Source: Desmodus rotundus
Taxonomy: Eukaryota > Chordata > Mammalia > Chiroptera > Phyllostomidae
NCBI RefSeq assembly: GCF_022682495.2
Contig: NC_071393.1
Location: 115,584,239-115,648,238 of the forward strand
Direction of reading: 5' to 3'
DNA: 64,000 nt
The stretch's first letter is position 1, and the number at the start of each line of letters is the position of its first letter. The position numbers were made by a program, and so were the translations under genes. Shown here in pieces: positions 31,701 through 41,494 of this stretch. The notes beneath the pieces were generated by a model, which searched no databases, was not told the origin of the DNA, and saw only the letters and a program-made list of their open reading frames with translations.

Positions 31701-34700
31701 ATAATTTAAGTTCTTGGAGAACTTAAAAGAATAATTCATAAACTTGGGCCCCACCCTACACCTATGGAATCGATACTGTATTTTCAGAAGAAGGGCCAGG
31801 GCATCTGTAGTTTTAAGAAACCTCAGATAATTTCAATATATACAGGTTGGGGATTTACTGACTGCCTCAAGAGTCAATAGGAGCTTTGACTTGTCCTCTC
31901 TAGCGGTAAACATGTTCCAGTATTGTTGCTCATGCAGTTTTTTTTCCCAGGAATGACCGCTCCTTCATATGCCCTGCAGAAGGTTGTGGGAAAAGTTTCT
32001 ATGTGCTGCAGAGGCTGAAGGTGCACATGAGGACCCACAATGGAGAGAAGCCCTTTATGTGCCCCGAGTCCAGCTGTGGTAAGCAGTTCACCACCGCTGG
32101 GAATCTGAAGAACCACCTGCGGATCCACACAGGTGTGTGCGACCCCAGCATTGACATGATGAGATACTGACCACATGAGCCTTTCCGGATGTCTTTGAAC
32201 ACTGCATGATTCGGGGCAGTAACACTCGCAGAAGCCTCACAGAGCCTGTGCTAGGCACCGAATGGGGTACAATGGGGGGAGATACAAAAGCTGAGATATA
32301 ATCCCCAGCTTTGAGGAGTTTGCTTTCTTGTTAAAACTTCACAGCATGAGAAACAGAGTAGAAAAGTGACTTGTTCTGGGTCAAACAGTATGTTAATAGC
32401 AAAGCAGCAGAATAAAAACACCCTGACTTGTAGTCTGAGAAGGGGACACGAGGGGACCACTGAAGGGGAGGGCGACCTTCCAAGCCACCTGACCCAGCAC
32501 GAGCTAAGTCTCTTGCCAGAGCTTAATCATGAAACTCAGACCCCTGCCTCAGGGTATGTAACTGTTCTTCTCTGCTTTCTCACCACGTCCTTTGTCTCTG
32601 CCTTGGTCATTCTTGCATAGCTAGAATGACAGCAGGTACAATGAAAGGTCATTGAAAAAGTAAAATGCAAGCTGAAGCCACACTTGTTCCAGGCATGATT
32701 TCTTCTAGATTGACATTGCCACTGGCTATGTTTTCGGACAGAGTAGCTCTGTTCTCACCTCCTCTTAATTAATTAACTTATCGACTGAATGTTTAGAGAG
32801 AGAATCATCGACTTGTTGTTCTGTGTGTTTATGCATTCAGTGTGTTTCCTGCGTGTGCCTTGAGCGGTACGGAGCCTGCAGGCTTGGTGTACAGGACAGT
32901 GCTCCAACTGAATCACCCAGCCAAGGGGCTCAGCTCTCTCTTGAGAGAGGAAACAATACTTGCTGCGAGGAAACAGTTTGAATGAGAGAGCAAGTAAAAC
33001 ATCTAACTGAGCAGATGGAGAAAGAAGTAGAGCTCCGCGTGCCTTAGTGTTGAGCGCAGTGATCTGTTCACCCTTGTGCTGCTCATCGTCTTTGTAGCAT
33101 TTCATGACACTGACCCTGTTAGAATGCTTTTTTTTACCTCAGAGGATGACCTGACTTCCTCTCTTCATTCTAACTCTTCCTGGTTGTCCCTTGTTAATCT
33201 TCAAATTGTTCATCGATTTCATCTGGCCAGTGTGACTCAGTGGATTGAGCCCTGGCCTGTAAACTGAAGAGTCACCGGTTTGATTCCCAGTTAGGGCGCA
33301 TCCCTCGGTTGCAGACCAGGTCCCCAGTGGGGGGCGCACGAGAGGCAAGCACACAATGATGTTTCTCTCCCTCTCTCTCTCCCTCCCTTCCCTTCTCTCT
33401 AAAAATAAAATCAATAAGCTAACTGTTTTTTAAAAAATAAATGTTAAGACAAAAGATTCTACTACCACCCCTATTTACGAGGATCTTAGGAGCTCTCTGT
33501 CACAAACCAGGAACAGAAACATTTCTCTTATATTTCACTCTTGCCATTTCTGAACTGGCCCCAGGCACTCTTGAGTTGCAAGGCTCTGCTTGTGCCTGAA
33601 ATTTCCTTCCATCCTTGTCATCTTTTAAGACCAGGTTAAATTCAACTTCTTAAAAAAAAAAAAAAGATCATAGAGTCCCTCCCCTTTCTAAATGCTAAAA
33701 CCCCTTTTTGTACAAGACTTTATATTAAAGTTATTTACATTTATCTCTCTCACACTAGTCTGTGACCCTTAGAGGACAGACACTGCATCTGATTATTTTC
33801 ACTTTCTATTTTGAAATAATTACAGACTTACAGGAAGTTGCAAAAATAGTACAAGGAGTTCTGTGTGCGCTTTACCCAGCCTCCCTGGAGAACGGCGTCA
33901 AACCCCGGTGTTAGCGGTGCTGTCAGTCAGTCTGCGGGCCTTCCTCAGTTTCTACCATGCATGTTTGATTTTTAAAATAACAGTAATGTTGTAGGAAAAA
34001 ATTACAGAAAAGCAACAAGAGGAAAATAAATCATCTATAGCACTACTGTTAGTATATTTACTTTTAACATACTGCTAGAGATTTTTCTGTGTGCCTCTGA
34101 CTAAACATGTTTTTACTTGTTTTATAAAATGAGAATATGTATAATACCTACTTTATAACCTTTAAAAATGTGTATTTTTAAAATGGATCTAGAAACTGCT
34201 TCTTAAAGAGAATTGATATAAAGTAAAAACCCTGGCAGCATAAATTACACCCTGTTAATCTTGATATCCCAGAGGGGCTGGGATCCCTGAAGAAGGTAGG
34301 CCAGTGCAGTTGGGGGTCAGCTCTCGAGCCAGGAGGCAGGCAGAAGTATGATACGATGCCCAGAGGCAGCCACTGTTAGAGGAAAGGGCAGGGCTGTCCA
34401 CCTCGTGGGCGTATACTGGGAGGTCGTGGAGAGGTGACATTTGGCAGATAGCCCAGGTGAAGTTATATAGCGTGAATTTATAAAATCAGAGTAAGTCACT
34501 GGAAACAGAAAATGATTGATGGGAAAAGAAAGTGACAGTTCATCAGAAGTCTGAGTCTTTATCTCATGTTCTCTTCCCAGGAGAGAAGCCGTTCCTTTGT
34601 GAAGCACAAGGATGTGGCCGTTCCTTCGCTGAGTATTCTAGCCTCCGGAAGCACTTAGTGGTTCACTCAGGTACTCAGACCATAGTGCAGAAGAACCTCA

Positions 34701-37700
34701 AGTGCGAATGTTGAAGACTGTGAGAGTGGTAGCAGGGAATAGGATAGGGGATATTGTGAACCTGGGGTTGGAATCCTTGAGGATGGTACGTATCTTAGAG
34801 GTCCAGAGGAGGCCGACCTGAACGCGGAAGTAAGTACTCTGTGTGGCTGCATGGACTTCCACCAAAGATGTTGTTTAGTGAAGGCAGCGGTGCAGTGCGT
34901 CTGGAACGGACGCGGGGCTGGGAACAATGAGCGTGCTAAGCCTTCCTGGCTTTTCTGGCTTCCTCCCTGAACTGAAGGGGAAGGTGGTGAGTGGGAGAAG
35001 GAGCAGCCTCTTACGATTAATTTAACATTCTGTGGGCTTCTCCATCTAGGTCTTGAGTCCATTTTCTCATTGTCAGAAATGTACCTTGTCTTTTTGGCTC
35101 TCCTATCTTAACGTGGCCTGTTTCAGGAGAGAAGCCTCATCAGTGTCAAGTCTGCGGCAAGACCTTCTCCCAGAGCGGGAGCAGGAACGTGCACGTGAGA
35201 AAGCATCACTTGCAGCTGGGAGCGGCTGGGGGTCAGGAGCAGGAGCAGACCGGTGAGAGAGAGGGTACCGTGCAGGGCTGCATCTTCCTGCCACATAACT
35301 GCGCTGCCTAGTTATCTGAAAATTTTCCAATTCTATTTTGGGTAGAGACCTGGTCTCATTTGATGGGCTAGTAGTTTCCAAACGTAGCTGTACAGTAACA
35401 TCCTCTGCAAGCTTTTCAAACATGTATATTCATATTGCTTGTCCACTTTTCCCCCAAACAAAACAAAACCACCTGATAAATGAGGTTATTTGGGAGTAAG
35501 ATCCCAGAACCCATTGTTCTGAAAGCTCCCTCAGTGAGCTGGGTGGTGACTAGGGCTGGTCCGTGCGCCAGCATCTGAGCGTCCCTGTGATGGAGACTTC
35601 TGCGTGATAGGAGTTTAGCGTCTTTACTTACCAGTCATGCCTCCCTTTTCACCCTACCTTAAATTTGATTGCGCTTTTTATTATTATTCCTTTTCCGTGT
35701 CTTTCCTTAACCAATTATTTCATTCCAAATTATCATTTCTCAGGCACCATCCACCTCATTTCATATGCTAATTATCCAGATGCTGATCACAAGCAAGGAT
35801 GTTTATCCGTGAGGCTCAACCCTCCCCTTCTAGGCTTACTCTTTTTTCCAAAAGTAGGTGAAATAGGAGGTGGTATCCAAGATACAGGTTAATTTTTAGT
35901 TCTGAAAGAAAAGGCCAGCTTCCTGTGAAAGAAAAGGGGGACCAGGCACAGCCTGGACTGCAGTACGTCTCTCACATCCTATTCTCTGTGCAGCCGAGCC
36001 ACTTATGGGCAGTAGTTTGCTTGAAGAGGCTTCAGTACCCAGTAAAAGCCTGGTGTCTGTGAATTCCCAGCCCAGCCTTGGTGGAGAGTCATTGAACCTA
36101 CCAAATACCAATTCTATCCTAGGAGTTGATGATGGTAAGAGTTTTAACTCTCCTTTGTTTGGGGGAAGTGGGCTGTGACTAGAGACTAAGGAATGGGGTT
36201 GTCTCCAGAATGGAGGTTTTAATTTCATTTCTTGGTGAGTAGCTATGGTATAATTTAGCAGCATTAGTGTTCTTTGTCTCTGGGGTGGTTAAGTGAATTT
36301 GTTAAAAAAAAATCATTGAAAAGATGGTGTAACAATAAAATAAAGAGAAAAATTTTTAAGAAAAAAGTTATGCATAATCCTAGCATCCTAGCCCAACTAT
36401 TTCTATCTTTCCTGTTGCAGTTATGGAAGAACTTAACTTTTAAAACATTTAAACAGAACATAACCAGGTTTTACAGAGGAGATATAAAGCAATTTCTCCA
36501 TACCTTCAAAAGCCATATCTTCTGGAGAAAAGAAAGGGCTCTCTAGGAAACAGTTGCTCCTCTCTGGTATAGAAATTTCACCCAAGTTACACAGGCCAGG
36601 CCCTCTTCTCTGAAAAACTTAACAGGTGAGGTCAGCATGCATTTATTCAGTGCCTACTCTGTGCCTGGCACCGTGGGAAAGGCGAAAGTAGAAGACAGGG
36701 CCCTTAAAATCTCATTGAGAAGTTAAAACTTAACAAACGGGTAACAACATTGAGTGAACAGAAGATAGTAGATAAGCAGATGTTAAATTACCTGGTATAG
36801 TTTGGAAGAGCAGTTTAAGCCAAAGAGCCCCTAAAAGAAATGTAAATTTATTTGAGGGCTAAGTGGTTTATATGGAAACTATTTCCAAAAGATCTTCGTG
36901 GTTGTCCCACTAATGAACATTTAATAAGTATGAGATCTACATTTTAGTTACTCATGTCCTGCTCAGTCAGTTTGGGGCACAAGTGACCGCATTTGTGTAC
37001 CTTCTACATGAAGCCAACAGAGCCGAGCTCTACCACTTAAGGCTCCTCTGTTCTATGAATGACGCAGACTGAAGCGTGAGGCGCAGAAGTTGCCTGGCGG
37101 TCCTTCGCCAGCCTTAAGGAAGAAAGTCTCCTGGAAGGAGGGGACACTGAGTAGGAACTCTGAAGCTAGGTGTAAGTTCTTGACCTGCACATAGCGTGCT
37201 GTTTATGTCATTGGTGGCTGCTCTAAGGGTTGGCTCTGGTTTCCTGATGTGCCTGTCTAAGCAGCTTGTGCCCTGTTTTAATCCCGTTAACAGTGATGAA
37301 GCCATAGTACTCTCAATTGGTATATTGAAAGTGATCAGCTCCTATGTCAAGATTTTTTGCGATTCTTCCCATCCCCTTTTTGTAATACTTTCCAAATTCA
37401 CTGATAATGATGATCAGATAGGAGTTAATTTGGAAGCAATGTAGGAACATGGGATTCAGTTTTTCAGGGAACAGTTTTCAAATTCTTAATAAGAGGCTTG
37501 ATAATTCAAGTAGGTATAGGTGTGGATTCACTTTTCATTGAAACGTTTTTCTGTTGTTTCACAGAGGTGCTTGCTGAAGGATCCCCACGCCCCCTGTCCT
37601 CAGTGCCTGATGTGACACATCACTTGGTGACCATGCAGTCAGGGAGGCAGTCATACGAGGTTTCTGTCTTAACGGCCGTAAATCCACAGGAGGTAAAACT

Positions 37701-40700
37701 GTCTCTGTTCCTTACTTTGTCCCTGTGGACACGAATGTGGCAAGTGATTGGGAATCTAGTTTAGAGGATTTGCAAAATTCTCCAATTTCAATTTCCTGGA
37801 AATTTGCAATAGAATATCTTCTTTTAAGCTCAGATTGAGTCCAGCTTTGATAGGAGCTTGAGTGGTGGGGTTTTCTGAATTGTGGGTCTGGTCAGTTACA
37901 GGTGAGACTCTCAGCGTCAATTTTCCGTATTCACATGTCTTAATGAATTTCTGCTCCTGCTGTTTGGTGCCTTGCTATGAGATGAGTTTGCTTTTATTTT
38001 TATGAACATGATAATATCCTGGGACTAAGTGGTCCTTAAGTAAAAAGGTAGTAGCAAAGTCATTTTGAAAAATTATTGTTCATTTTTACAGCATTATATG
38101 TCTAGGAGATACCAGGCTGAACCAACTGGGCACATAGAAATGTGTTCATTGACTTACTGAATGAGAACCATCATCTAAATTAAAGAGGTGTTTTAAGGTT
38201 TCATTAAGAGTAAAGATGTGTTATTAGAGACCAAAGCTGAGATGATCCACACTCTTGTATTTCCAATTACTATGAACACATGCAAAAGTGGGACAGTGAA
38301 GAAGGCTGATGGGAAAAAAAATGGATTCATTTGAAATACATTGTTGGAGAAAAGCTCTTATGGATACCCTGGACCACCAGAAAGATGAGCAGGAGGGTCC
38401 TAGAGCAAATAAAGCCTGAAACATTGACAAAAGTGAAGCTGTCCTACCTCACACACATCAGGGGAAGGCAGGGGTCTTTGGGAAAGACATTAATGCTGGG
38501 GAAATAGAAGGCAGGAAGAAAATATGATACAGTTGACTCCGTGAAAGAAGTCATGGACATGAGGCTACGGGAGCTGAGCGGGGCTGGTGAGGACAGGATG
38601 TCATGGACCTCGCTCATTCATAGGGCCGCCAGGAGTTGGAGCTGACTCGTTGGCATGTGACACACGTCCTTTGGTTCCTGAGTTCCTTTCTCCTGATTAT
38701 TGCTTCGGAGCATGTCCCTAGTTTCTCTCAAACCTAGGCACATAGGTCATGGAATTGACTCAGAGTGTCCTTGTCTAGATGATGCCCGCCTGCTCACACC
38801 CTCAGGCAGACACAGTAACATGGGCCACCGAAACACCAGAATTCAGCCTTCACCCCAGGAGGACACCAAGGGCCTCTGGGGCCCTAAGTATCTACTTCAT
38901 AATGAGAGCCCCAAACACTTAATAGAAGAATATTATCAACACAAAGCGGAAAGTGCTGCCCTTAGGCGTAGCTAAAACTCTTGTCCTGTCATTTTTCCTC
39001 ATGGGTCCTTGTATATTTATAAACACACCTTCTGTCTTTGCTTTACTATTACCATTATTATCTTCCTCTTACAACAGGCCTTCCACTGCTCACCCCTCCT
39101 TTTCCTTGTTAAGGTAGGCTAATCACATTCTGTAATACTGGGTTGGCCAAAAAGTTTGTTTCGTTTTTTCCATAAGATGGCTTTGGAAAAAAGTGCACAT
39201 AGTAGCACTTTGTCTTTAACTTCATATGAAATAATTTTGTTCGATTGTATTGTGGCAGCTGTCATATCAGTGTGCATTTTAAAAAAATCAAAATTAGTGA
39301 ATTTTTGGGTAGCCATTTTAATATCAAAGGTAGAAGAAAATAAGCAACATTTTCGGCATATTATGCTTTATTTCAAGAAAGGTAAAGACACAACTGAAAT
39401 GCAGAAAAAGATTTATGCAGTGTATCGAGAGGTGCTGTGATTGACTGAAGGTGTCAAAGTGGTTTGCGAAGTTTCGTGCTGGAGATTTCTCGCTGGATGA
39501 TGCTTCATCTGGTTGGGTAGACCATTTTAAATTGATTGCAATCAAATCTAGACAGTAATCAAAACAATCAACGTTATACCATGTGGAGATAGCCAACATA
39601 CTCAAAATATCCGGATCAATAAGGTTATTGGTAAAAATGAAAAAAGTGTCCTTTTATTTTAGGAAAAAAACCACACAAACTCTTTGGCCAATCCAATACC
39701 TTCATTGTTTTCAAGCTGTAAGCCCCTCAAGGCTCCAGCCTTAGTCCTCTTCCTCGTCCAAGGTCCAGGTACCAACTGATCATTCCTCCAGTGAATGAGG
39801 AATGTCGATTCCCTGGGGACTCTCAGATGCTAGAGAAGGATAAGGGAATGTGCAGTCCTTAAAACAACACAGGCACATTCCAAGTTCTGCTTTTGAAGGT
39901 CACCACACATTATATTATTGACTGGTAAGAATCTATTGATGCACTGATTGGACTCCTGTAAATTTGCTCTAAAAATACAAGTGACATGAAGACTATCACA
40001 GAATAACCAAATCAAGTATAAGACATTTTCATGGAAAACATATCAAAACTACATTTTACTCAGATGGTTCAGACTGGACCATTTTCATTTTCCCTCTGTA
40101 TTGCTAGGTCTCCTCTAAGAATCAGAGGACTCTCCTTGTACAGGCCCACCAGGACCCCAGGCCTTTGGATCTCCTGCCGACTGAAGGTCATCCCAAGTGG
40201 GATCCCATGTCACCTTGAGTTCACATTCTTGAATTCAAGAAGCAGTATAAGTGATTGCGAGCTAACATGACTATATCTTAGAATGTTTCCCAGATAAAAC
40301 AGAGAAACGCAAATTACAGATTCTATAACATTTCTCATAAAGTGCCTTTGCTAAATTTGACTTCAAACATCTGGATCTTGGCCTAGATTAAAAACACCAT
40401 TCTTACATCCCTACCACACAGCATCAAATGAAATCTGTGGTTTCTTTAAGTTTTGTTTAAAAGTCTTTAAATTCTATACTATTAAATTCTCCCTAAATTA
40501 CCTTCCTCCAAATTGAGATCACCAAGTATGTACATCTCCAGCTCAAGAATTTATCTGATTAGATTTTAATAAGCCCAATTTGTATTCTGAATTTCGCTGC
40601 AGTATTCCTATCTCATTCTCTTTTCATAATAAAAAGGAACCCAGTTTCATTTATCGTACAAAACCACCTTTCAGCAGAACACCTGAAGTGTAGAGCAGAT

Positions 40701-41494
40701 CGCCCATCTGAGCTGCCACCCTGCTGCAGGCCCTCAGGCCTGTCTCTCTTCATCACAGGAAAGGTATTCCTTTAAGCCAGGGGTGGCAGACTCACTTTCA
40801 CCGGGGGCCACATCAGCCTCGAAGTTGCCTTCAAAGGGCCGAATGTAATTTTAGGACTGTATAAATTTTAGGACTCCATAACAGTTAAGCGAGAGCTCAG
40901 CACTGCCACCAGGTAGAAACAAGGTGCCGGGTGGATAAAACAAGGCAGAGGGCGGGATTTGGCCTGCAGGCCTTGTGTTTGCCACCTGTGCTCTAAGCCC
41001 AGGGACTCCGTGAATTTCTTCTGAGTGGGGTCTAGTTCTCGTGTAGAACTGTTTGGGGATAGCCTCCTAAGTCCTTTCACTTCTTGAACTTGCAGTCTGT
41101 GCTTGGGCTAACACTGACAAGATTCTTGGTTTCACCATTTCTGATTGCCCTGTAAGTTAATGAGTCCCCCATCACTGGCCAGTGAGTGAGTACATGACTC
41201 TGCACACCATCGTTTGGCTTATAGACTCAGGTATTTCGTTGCCGTAGCGAAAATGATGGCATCGTGAAGTGTCCACAGTGCTGTCTCAAGGCCAGTATAT
41301 GCATGTGGAACAAGATGCTCGCTTTGGAACAAGATGTCCTTGGCTTAACCCTGCAGTGCATCCCCTACTCCCACTCACAAACCTTTTACTTAGAATGAAT
41401 TATTTTTCTTTTACTCAGTGGTGGCCTATTCCAGATTTCTCGTGCTCTTTTACAGTTACTAAACCAAGGAGATTTAACTGAAAGACGGACCTGA
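10250..41494 (+). CDS. ZNF410: Zinc finger protein 410, complete gene (11 coding exons, 478 aa)
   Basis: A noncoding first exon ends at 10307. Coding parts are 21467-21499, 22443-22578, 25325-25543, 27115-27306, 31314-31464, 31951-32132, 34581-34670, 35127-35252, 35994-36134, 37565-37692 and 41456-41494: 1437 bases including the stop, or 478 residues, the same as human. Residues 1-220 form an acidic, serine-rich N-terminal region. Five C2H2 fingers follow at about 221-243, 251-273, 281-303, 311-333 and 341-361. The first four have CX4C spacing and the last CX2C. The linkers NGEKP, TGEKP and SGEKP are intact. A low-complexity C-terminal tail follows. ZNF410 is a nuclear DNA-binding activator; published work shows it acts strikingly selectively on clustered sites at CHD4 and thereby affects fetal globin silencing. 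All Cys and His ligands are present, so the protein should be functional. The stated gene start is an estimate from the CpG island and the first donor. Confidence 0.95.
11310..13480 (-). repeat. LINE2 (L2/CR1) fragments, antisense
   Basis: Recurrent L2 pieces read on the minus strand. They include the 3' consensus at 12195-12245 (atttattcagtgcctac), ctgtgccaggcac near 12357, and a reverse-transcriptase relic at 13259-13420 whose minus translation contains [15 protein letters not shown]. Probably two or three separate copies. They create the long minus-strand ORFs here. ZNF410 intron 1. Confidence 0.7.
14505..14650 (-). repeat. L1-like 3' fragment, antisense
   Basis: The motif tttattgttattcaattaca followed by a C-rich run (cctccaccccagcc) is common in bat LINE 3' regions. 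ZNF410 intron 1. Confidence 0.45.
15790..15965 (-). repeat. MIR-like SINE fragment, antisense
   Basis: gttgagtggcttgcctaggt and gaggcagaatttagattcc are antisense MIR blocks. ZNF410 intron 1. Confidence 0.5.
16705..16896 (+). mobile_element. VES-type SINE
   Basis: Head gccctggccgggtagctcag, then tcaatgtttctctcc, CT tract and A-rich tail. ZNF410 intron 1. Confidence 0.85.
17767..17974 (+). mobile_element. VES-type SINE
   Basis: Head ccctgactggtgtggttcag, then gatcgatgtttcttcccctc and a taaaaataaataaa tail. It directly abuts the L1 fragment that follows. Confidence 0.85.
17975..18975 (+). repeat. Old L1 fragment: end of ORF2 and 3' UTR
   Basis: About 1 kb of mutated L1: agaatatataaagaactc, aacaagaagtggtgagggtg, ttcatagcagcattatgcat and gccataaaaagaaatg occur in L1 order. 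No open frame of useful length. ZNF410 intron 1. Confidence 0.8.
19315..19535. mobile_element. hAT-type miniature element (tgtccaacc family), copy 1
   Basis: The ends are gggtgtccaacctttt and aggttggacacccctg. The interior has ctgggccacactggaagaag and a short CA repeat (about 19417-19432). ZNF410 intron 1. Confidence 0.7.
21104..21228. mobile_element. Miniature Tc1/mariner-type element, copy 3
   Basis: 125 bases flanked by TA, with near-perfect terminal repeats: gtgggcaaaagtaggtttac at the left and gtaaacctacttttgccac at the right. It lies about 80 bases upstream of ZNF410 exon 2. Confidence 0.8.
21312..21499 (+). CDS. ZNF410: ZNF410 exon 2: 155 nt of leader, then start codon
   Basis: The acceptor ttttag ends at 21311 and the donor GT is at 21500-21501. 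The start ATG is at 21467-21469, encoding [11 protein letters not shown] in phase 0. The start context is weak, with T at -3 and T at +4. An upstream ORF precedes it and is listed separately. Confidence 0.92.
21380..21418 (+). other. Upstream ORF in the ZNF410 leader (12 codons plus stop)
   Basis: ATG at 21380 with A at -3 opens a 12-codon frame ([12 protein letters not shown]) that stops at 21416-21418, 48 bases before the main ATG. It lies wholly inside exon 2, so any transcript that includes this exon carries it. A regulatory role is inferred from position only. Confidence 0.5.
21940..22185 (+). repeat. MIR SINE
   Basis: gaaaggtcactgagtttgga, ttatttagtgtcttcagctt and aaagtgctttataaaaatgt are in MIR order. 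ZNF410 intron 2. Confidence 0.65.
22443..22578 (+). CDS. ZNF410: ZNF410 coding exon 3
   Basis: AG at 22441-22442, donor after 22578, phase 0 to 1. Encodes [20 protein letters not shown] and continues through [15 protein letters not shown]. Confidence 0.94.
22579..25324 (+). other. ZNF410 intron 3
   Basis: 22580-23860 shows no feature I can name. 23870-24650 is old L1. The remainder is unremarkable. Confidence 0.65.
23870..24650 (-). repeat. Old L1 fragment(s), antisense
   Basis: Degraded blocks such as aatggaattgtacgcatgta, gtttgtttcatgagc and atatacataacaaaacttat resemble antisense L1M 3' ends. ZNF410 intron 3; edges uncertain. Confidence 0.5.
25325..25543 (+). CDS. ZNF410: ZNF410 coding exon 4
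   Basis: AG at 25323-25324, donor after 25543; 219 bases, phase 1-1. Encodes [19 protein letters not shown], then [11 protein letters not shown] and [10 protein letters not shown]. It is a symmetric exon. Confidence 0.95.
25955..26148. mobile_element. hAT miniature element with 8-bp target duplication
   Basis: Starts cagcggtccccacc and ends ttgggaaccctg. The flanks gtctggaa and gtctagaa match at 7 of 8 bases, as expected for a hAT insertion. ZNF410 intron 4. Confidence 0.75.
26275..26456 (+). repeat. L1 3'-end fragment
   Basis: Contains caccagagggaaaaggggta, gtgaacacacaatgcaatgt, tacttgaaacctttctaat and taataaatttaatgag. ZNF410 intron 4. Confidence 0.75.
27115..27306 (+). CDS. ZNF410: ZNF410 coding exon 5
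   Basis: AG at 27113-27114, donor after 27306; 192 bases, phase 1-1. Encodes [34 protein letters not shown] and ends KTSSN. Confidence 0.95.
27977..28525 (+). mobile_element. Internally deleted mariner element with MER20-like filler
   Basis: The ends read gttggccaaaaagtgag and ctttttggccaaccca, the mariner type with GGCCAAAAAG termini. The interior shares blocks with the copy at 39138 (transposase remnants around 28180-28300 and the cataactcaaaata-like right part), with stops. At about 28308-28410 it carries unrelated sequence resembling MER20. Confidence 0.75.
28540..28778 (+). repeat. MIR SINE
   Basis: gggatttggactctaggggc, cttagcttcagttttcttat and gggttgttatggagattaa are strong MIR matches. 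It directly follows the mariner at 27977. Confidence 0.7.
29155..29352 (+). mobile_element. VES-type SINE
   Basis: Head gccctggctgggtggctcag, then caatcgatgtttctctctc and a CT tract. ZNF410 intron 5. Confidence 0.85.
29465..29672. mobile_element. hAT-type miniature element
   Basis: Begins caggggtcagcaaag and ends tttaccgatccctg. The flanks gcttgtat and ctctgtat share tgtat. The internal cctgtttttgtaaat block is typical of an old, widespread mammalian hAT family. ZNF410 intron 5. Confidence 0.7.
31314..31464 (+). CDS. ZNF410: ZNF410 coding exon 6, zinc finger 1
   Basis: AG at 31312-31313, donor after 31464; 151 bases. It ends with the complete first finger (C221, C226, H239, H243 by counted residues). 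The following arginine codon is split across the junction. Confidence 0.95.
31951..32132 (+). CDS. ZNF410: ZNF410 coding exon 7, zinc fingers 2 and 3
   Basis: A long T/C tract and AG end at 31950; the donor follows 32132. Encodes finger 2 (C251, C256, H269, H273) and finger 3 (C281, C286, H299, H303), joined by NGEKP. Confidence 0.96.
32290..32560 (-). repeat. MIR-like SINE, antisense
   Basis: agtgacttgttctgggtcaa and tgacttgtagtctgag are antisense MIR blocks. ZNF410 intron 7. Confidence 0.5.
33223..33442 (+). mobile_element. VES-type SINE
   Basis: Head ctggccagtgtgactcagtg, internal ggtttgattcccagtta, CT tract, A-rich tail. ZNF410 intron 7. Confidence 0.85.
33795..33970 (-). repeat. L1-like fragment, antisense
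   Basis: Blocks ttttgaaataattacagact and aggaagttgcaaaaatagta match a common antisense L1 3' UTR segment. ZNF410 intron 7. Confidence 0.5.
34581..34670 (+). CDS. ZNF410: ZNF410 coding exon 8, zinc finger 4
   Basis: AG at 34579-34580, donor after 34670; 90 bases, phase 1-1. It encodes exactly one finger with its linker (C311, C316, H329, H333), so skipping it would remove a single finger and keep the frame. Confidence 0.96.
35127..35252 (+). CDS. ZNF410: ZNF410 coding exon 9, zinc finger 5
   Basis: AG at 35125-35126, donor after 35252; 126 bases, phase 1-1. Encodes the only CX2C finger (C341, C344, H357, H361), then [13 protein letters not shown]. Confidence 0.95.
35994..36134 (+). CDS. ZNF410: ZNF410 coding exon 10, serine-rich tail
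   Basis: AG at 35992-35993, donor after 36134; 141 bases, phase 1-1. Encodes [19 protein letters not shown] and ends NSILGVDD. Confidence 0.94.
36135..37564 (+). other. ZNF410 intron 10
   Basis: An L2 piece at 36630; otherwise no recognised feature. Confidence 0.65.
36630..36800 (-). repeat. LINE2 fragment, antisense
   Basis: tttattcagtgcctactctg and tgcctggcaccgtggg are the L2 3' consensus. ZNF410 intron 10. Confidence 0.65.
37565..37692 (+). CDS. ZNF410: ZNF410 coding exon 11
   Basis: AG at 37563-37564, donor after 37692; ends in phase 0. Encodes [20 protein letters not shown] and ends LTAVNPQE. Confidence 0.95.
38320..38665 (+). repeat. RTE-clade LINE 3'-end relic
   Basis: The segment ends catagggccgccaggagttg followed by gagctgactcgttggca, the degenerate form of the RTE 3' signature agggtcgccatgagtcgg. 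Upstream blocks (gatgagcaggagggtcct, aagtcatggacatgaggc) fit the same order. ZNF410 intron 11. Confidence 0.6.
39138..39696 (+). mobile_element. Internally deleted mariner element
   Basis: 559 bases flanked by TA, with terminal repeats tgggttggccaaaaagttt and aactctttggccaatcca. A broken transposase fragment reads [20 protein letters not shown] around 39340-39400. Full mariners are near 1.3 kb, so more than half is missing. ZNF410 intron 11. Confidence 0.8.
40778..40990. mobile_element. hAT miniature element with 8-bp target duplication
   Basis: Begins caggggtggcagact and ends gtttgccacctgtg. The flanks ctttaagc and ctctaagc match at 7 of 8 bases. ZNF410 intron 11. Confidence 0.75.
41456..41494 (+). 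CDS. ZNF410: ZNF410 last coding exon
   Basis: After the acceptor ttttacag, 12 codons [12 protein letters not shown] are followed by TGA at 41492-41494. They match the end of the human protein and complete 478 residues. The 3' untranslated region follows. Confidence 0.94.
   Translation, partial: LLNQGDLTERRT

Larger units (their letters stand above)
32133..34580 (+). other. ZNF410 intron 7
   Basis: A MIR-like piece, a VES SINE and an L1-like piece. 32560-33200 and 33980-34560 show nothing named. Confidence 0.65.
37693..41455 (+). other. ZNF410 intron 11
   Basis: Holds the RTE relic, a mariner and a hAT element. 38670-39110 and 39700-40770 contain no feature I can name. Confidence 0.65.

Noticed and set aside
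39156..39440. 94-residue ORF as a domesticated transposase
   Set aside because: Only a fragment of mariner transposase in an internally deleted element; the catalytic domain is absent.
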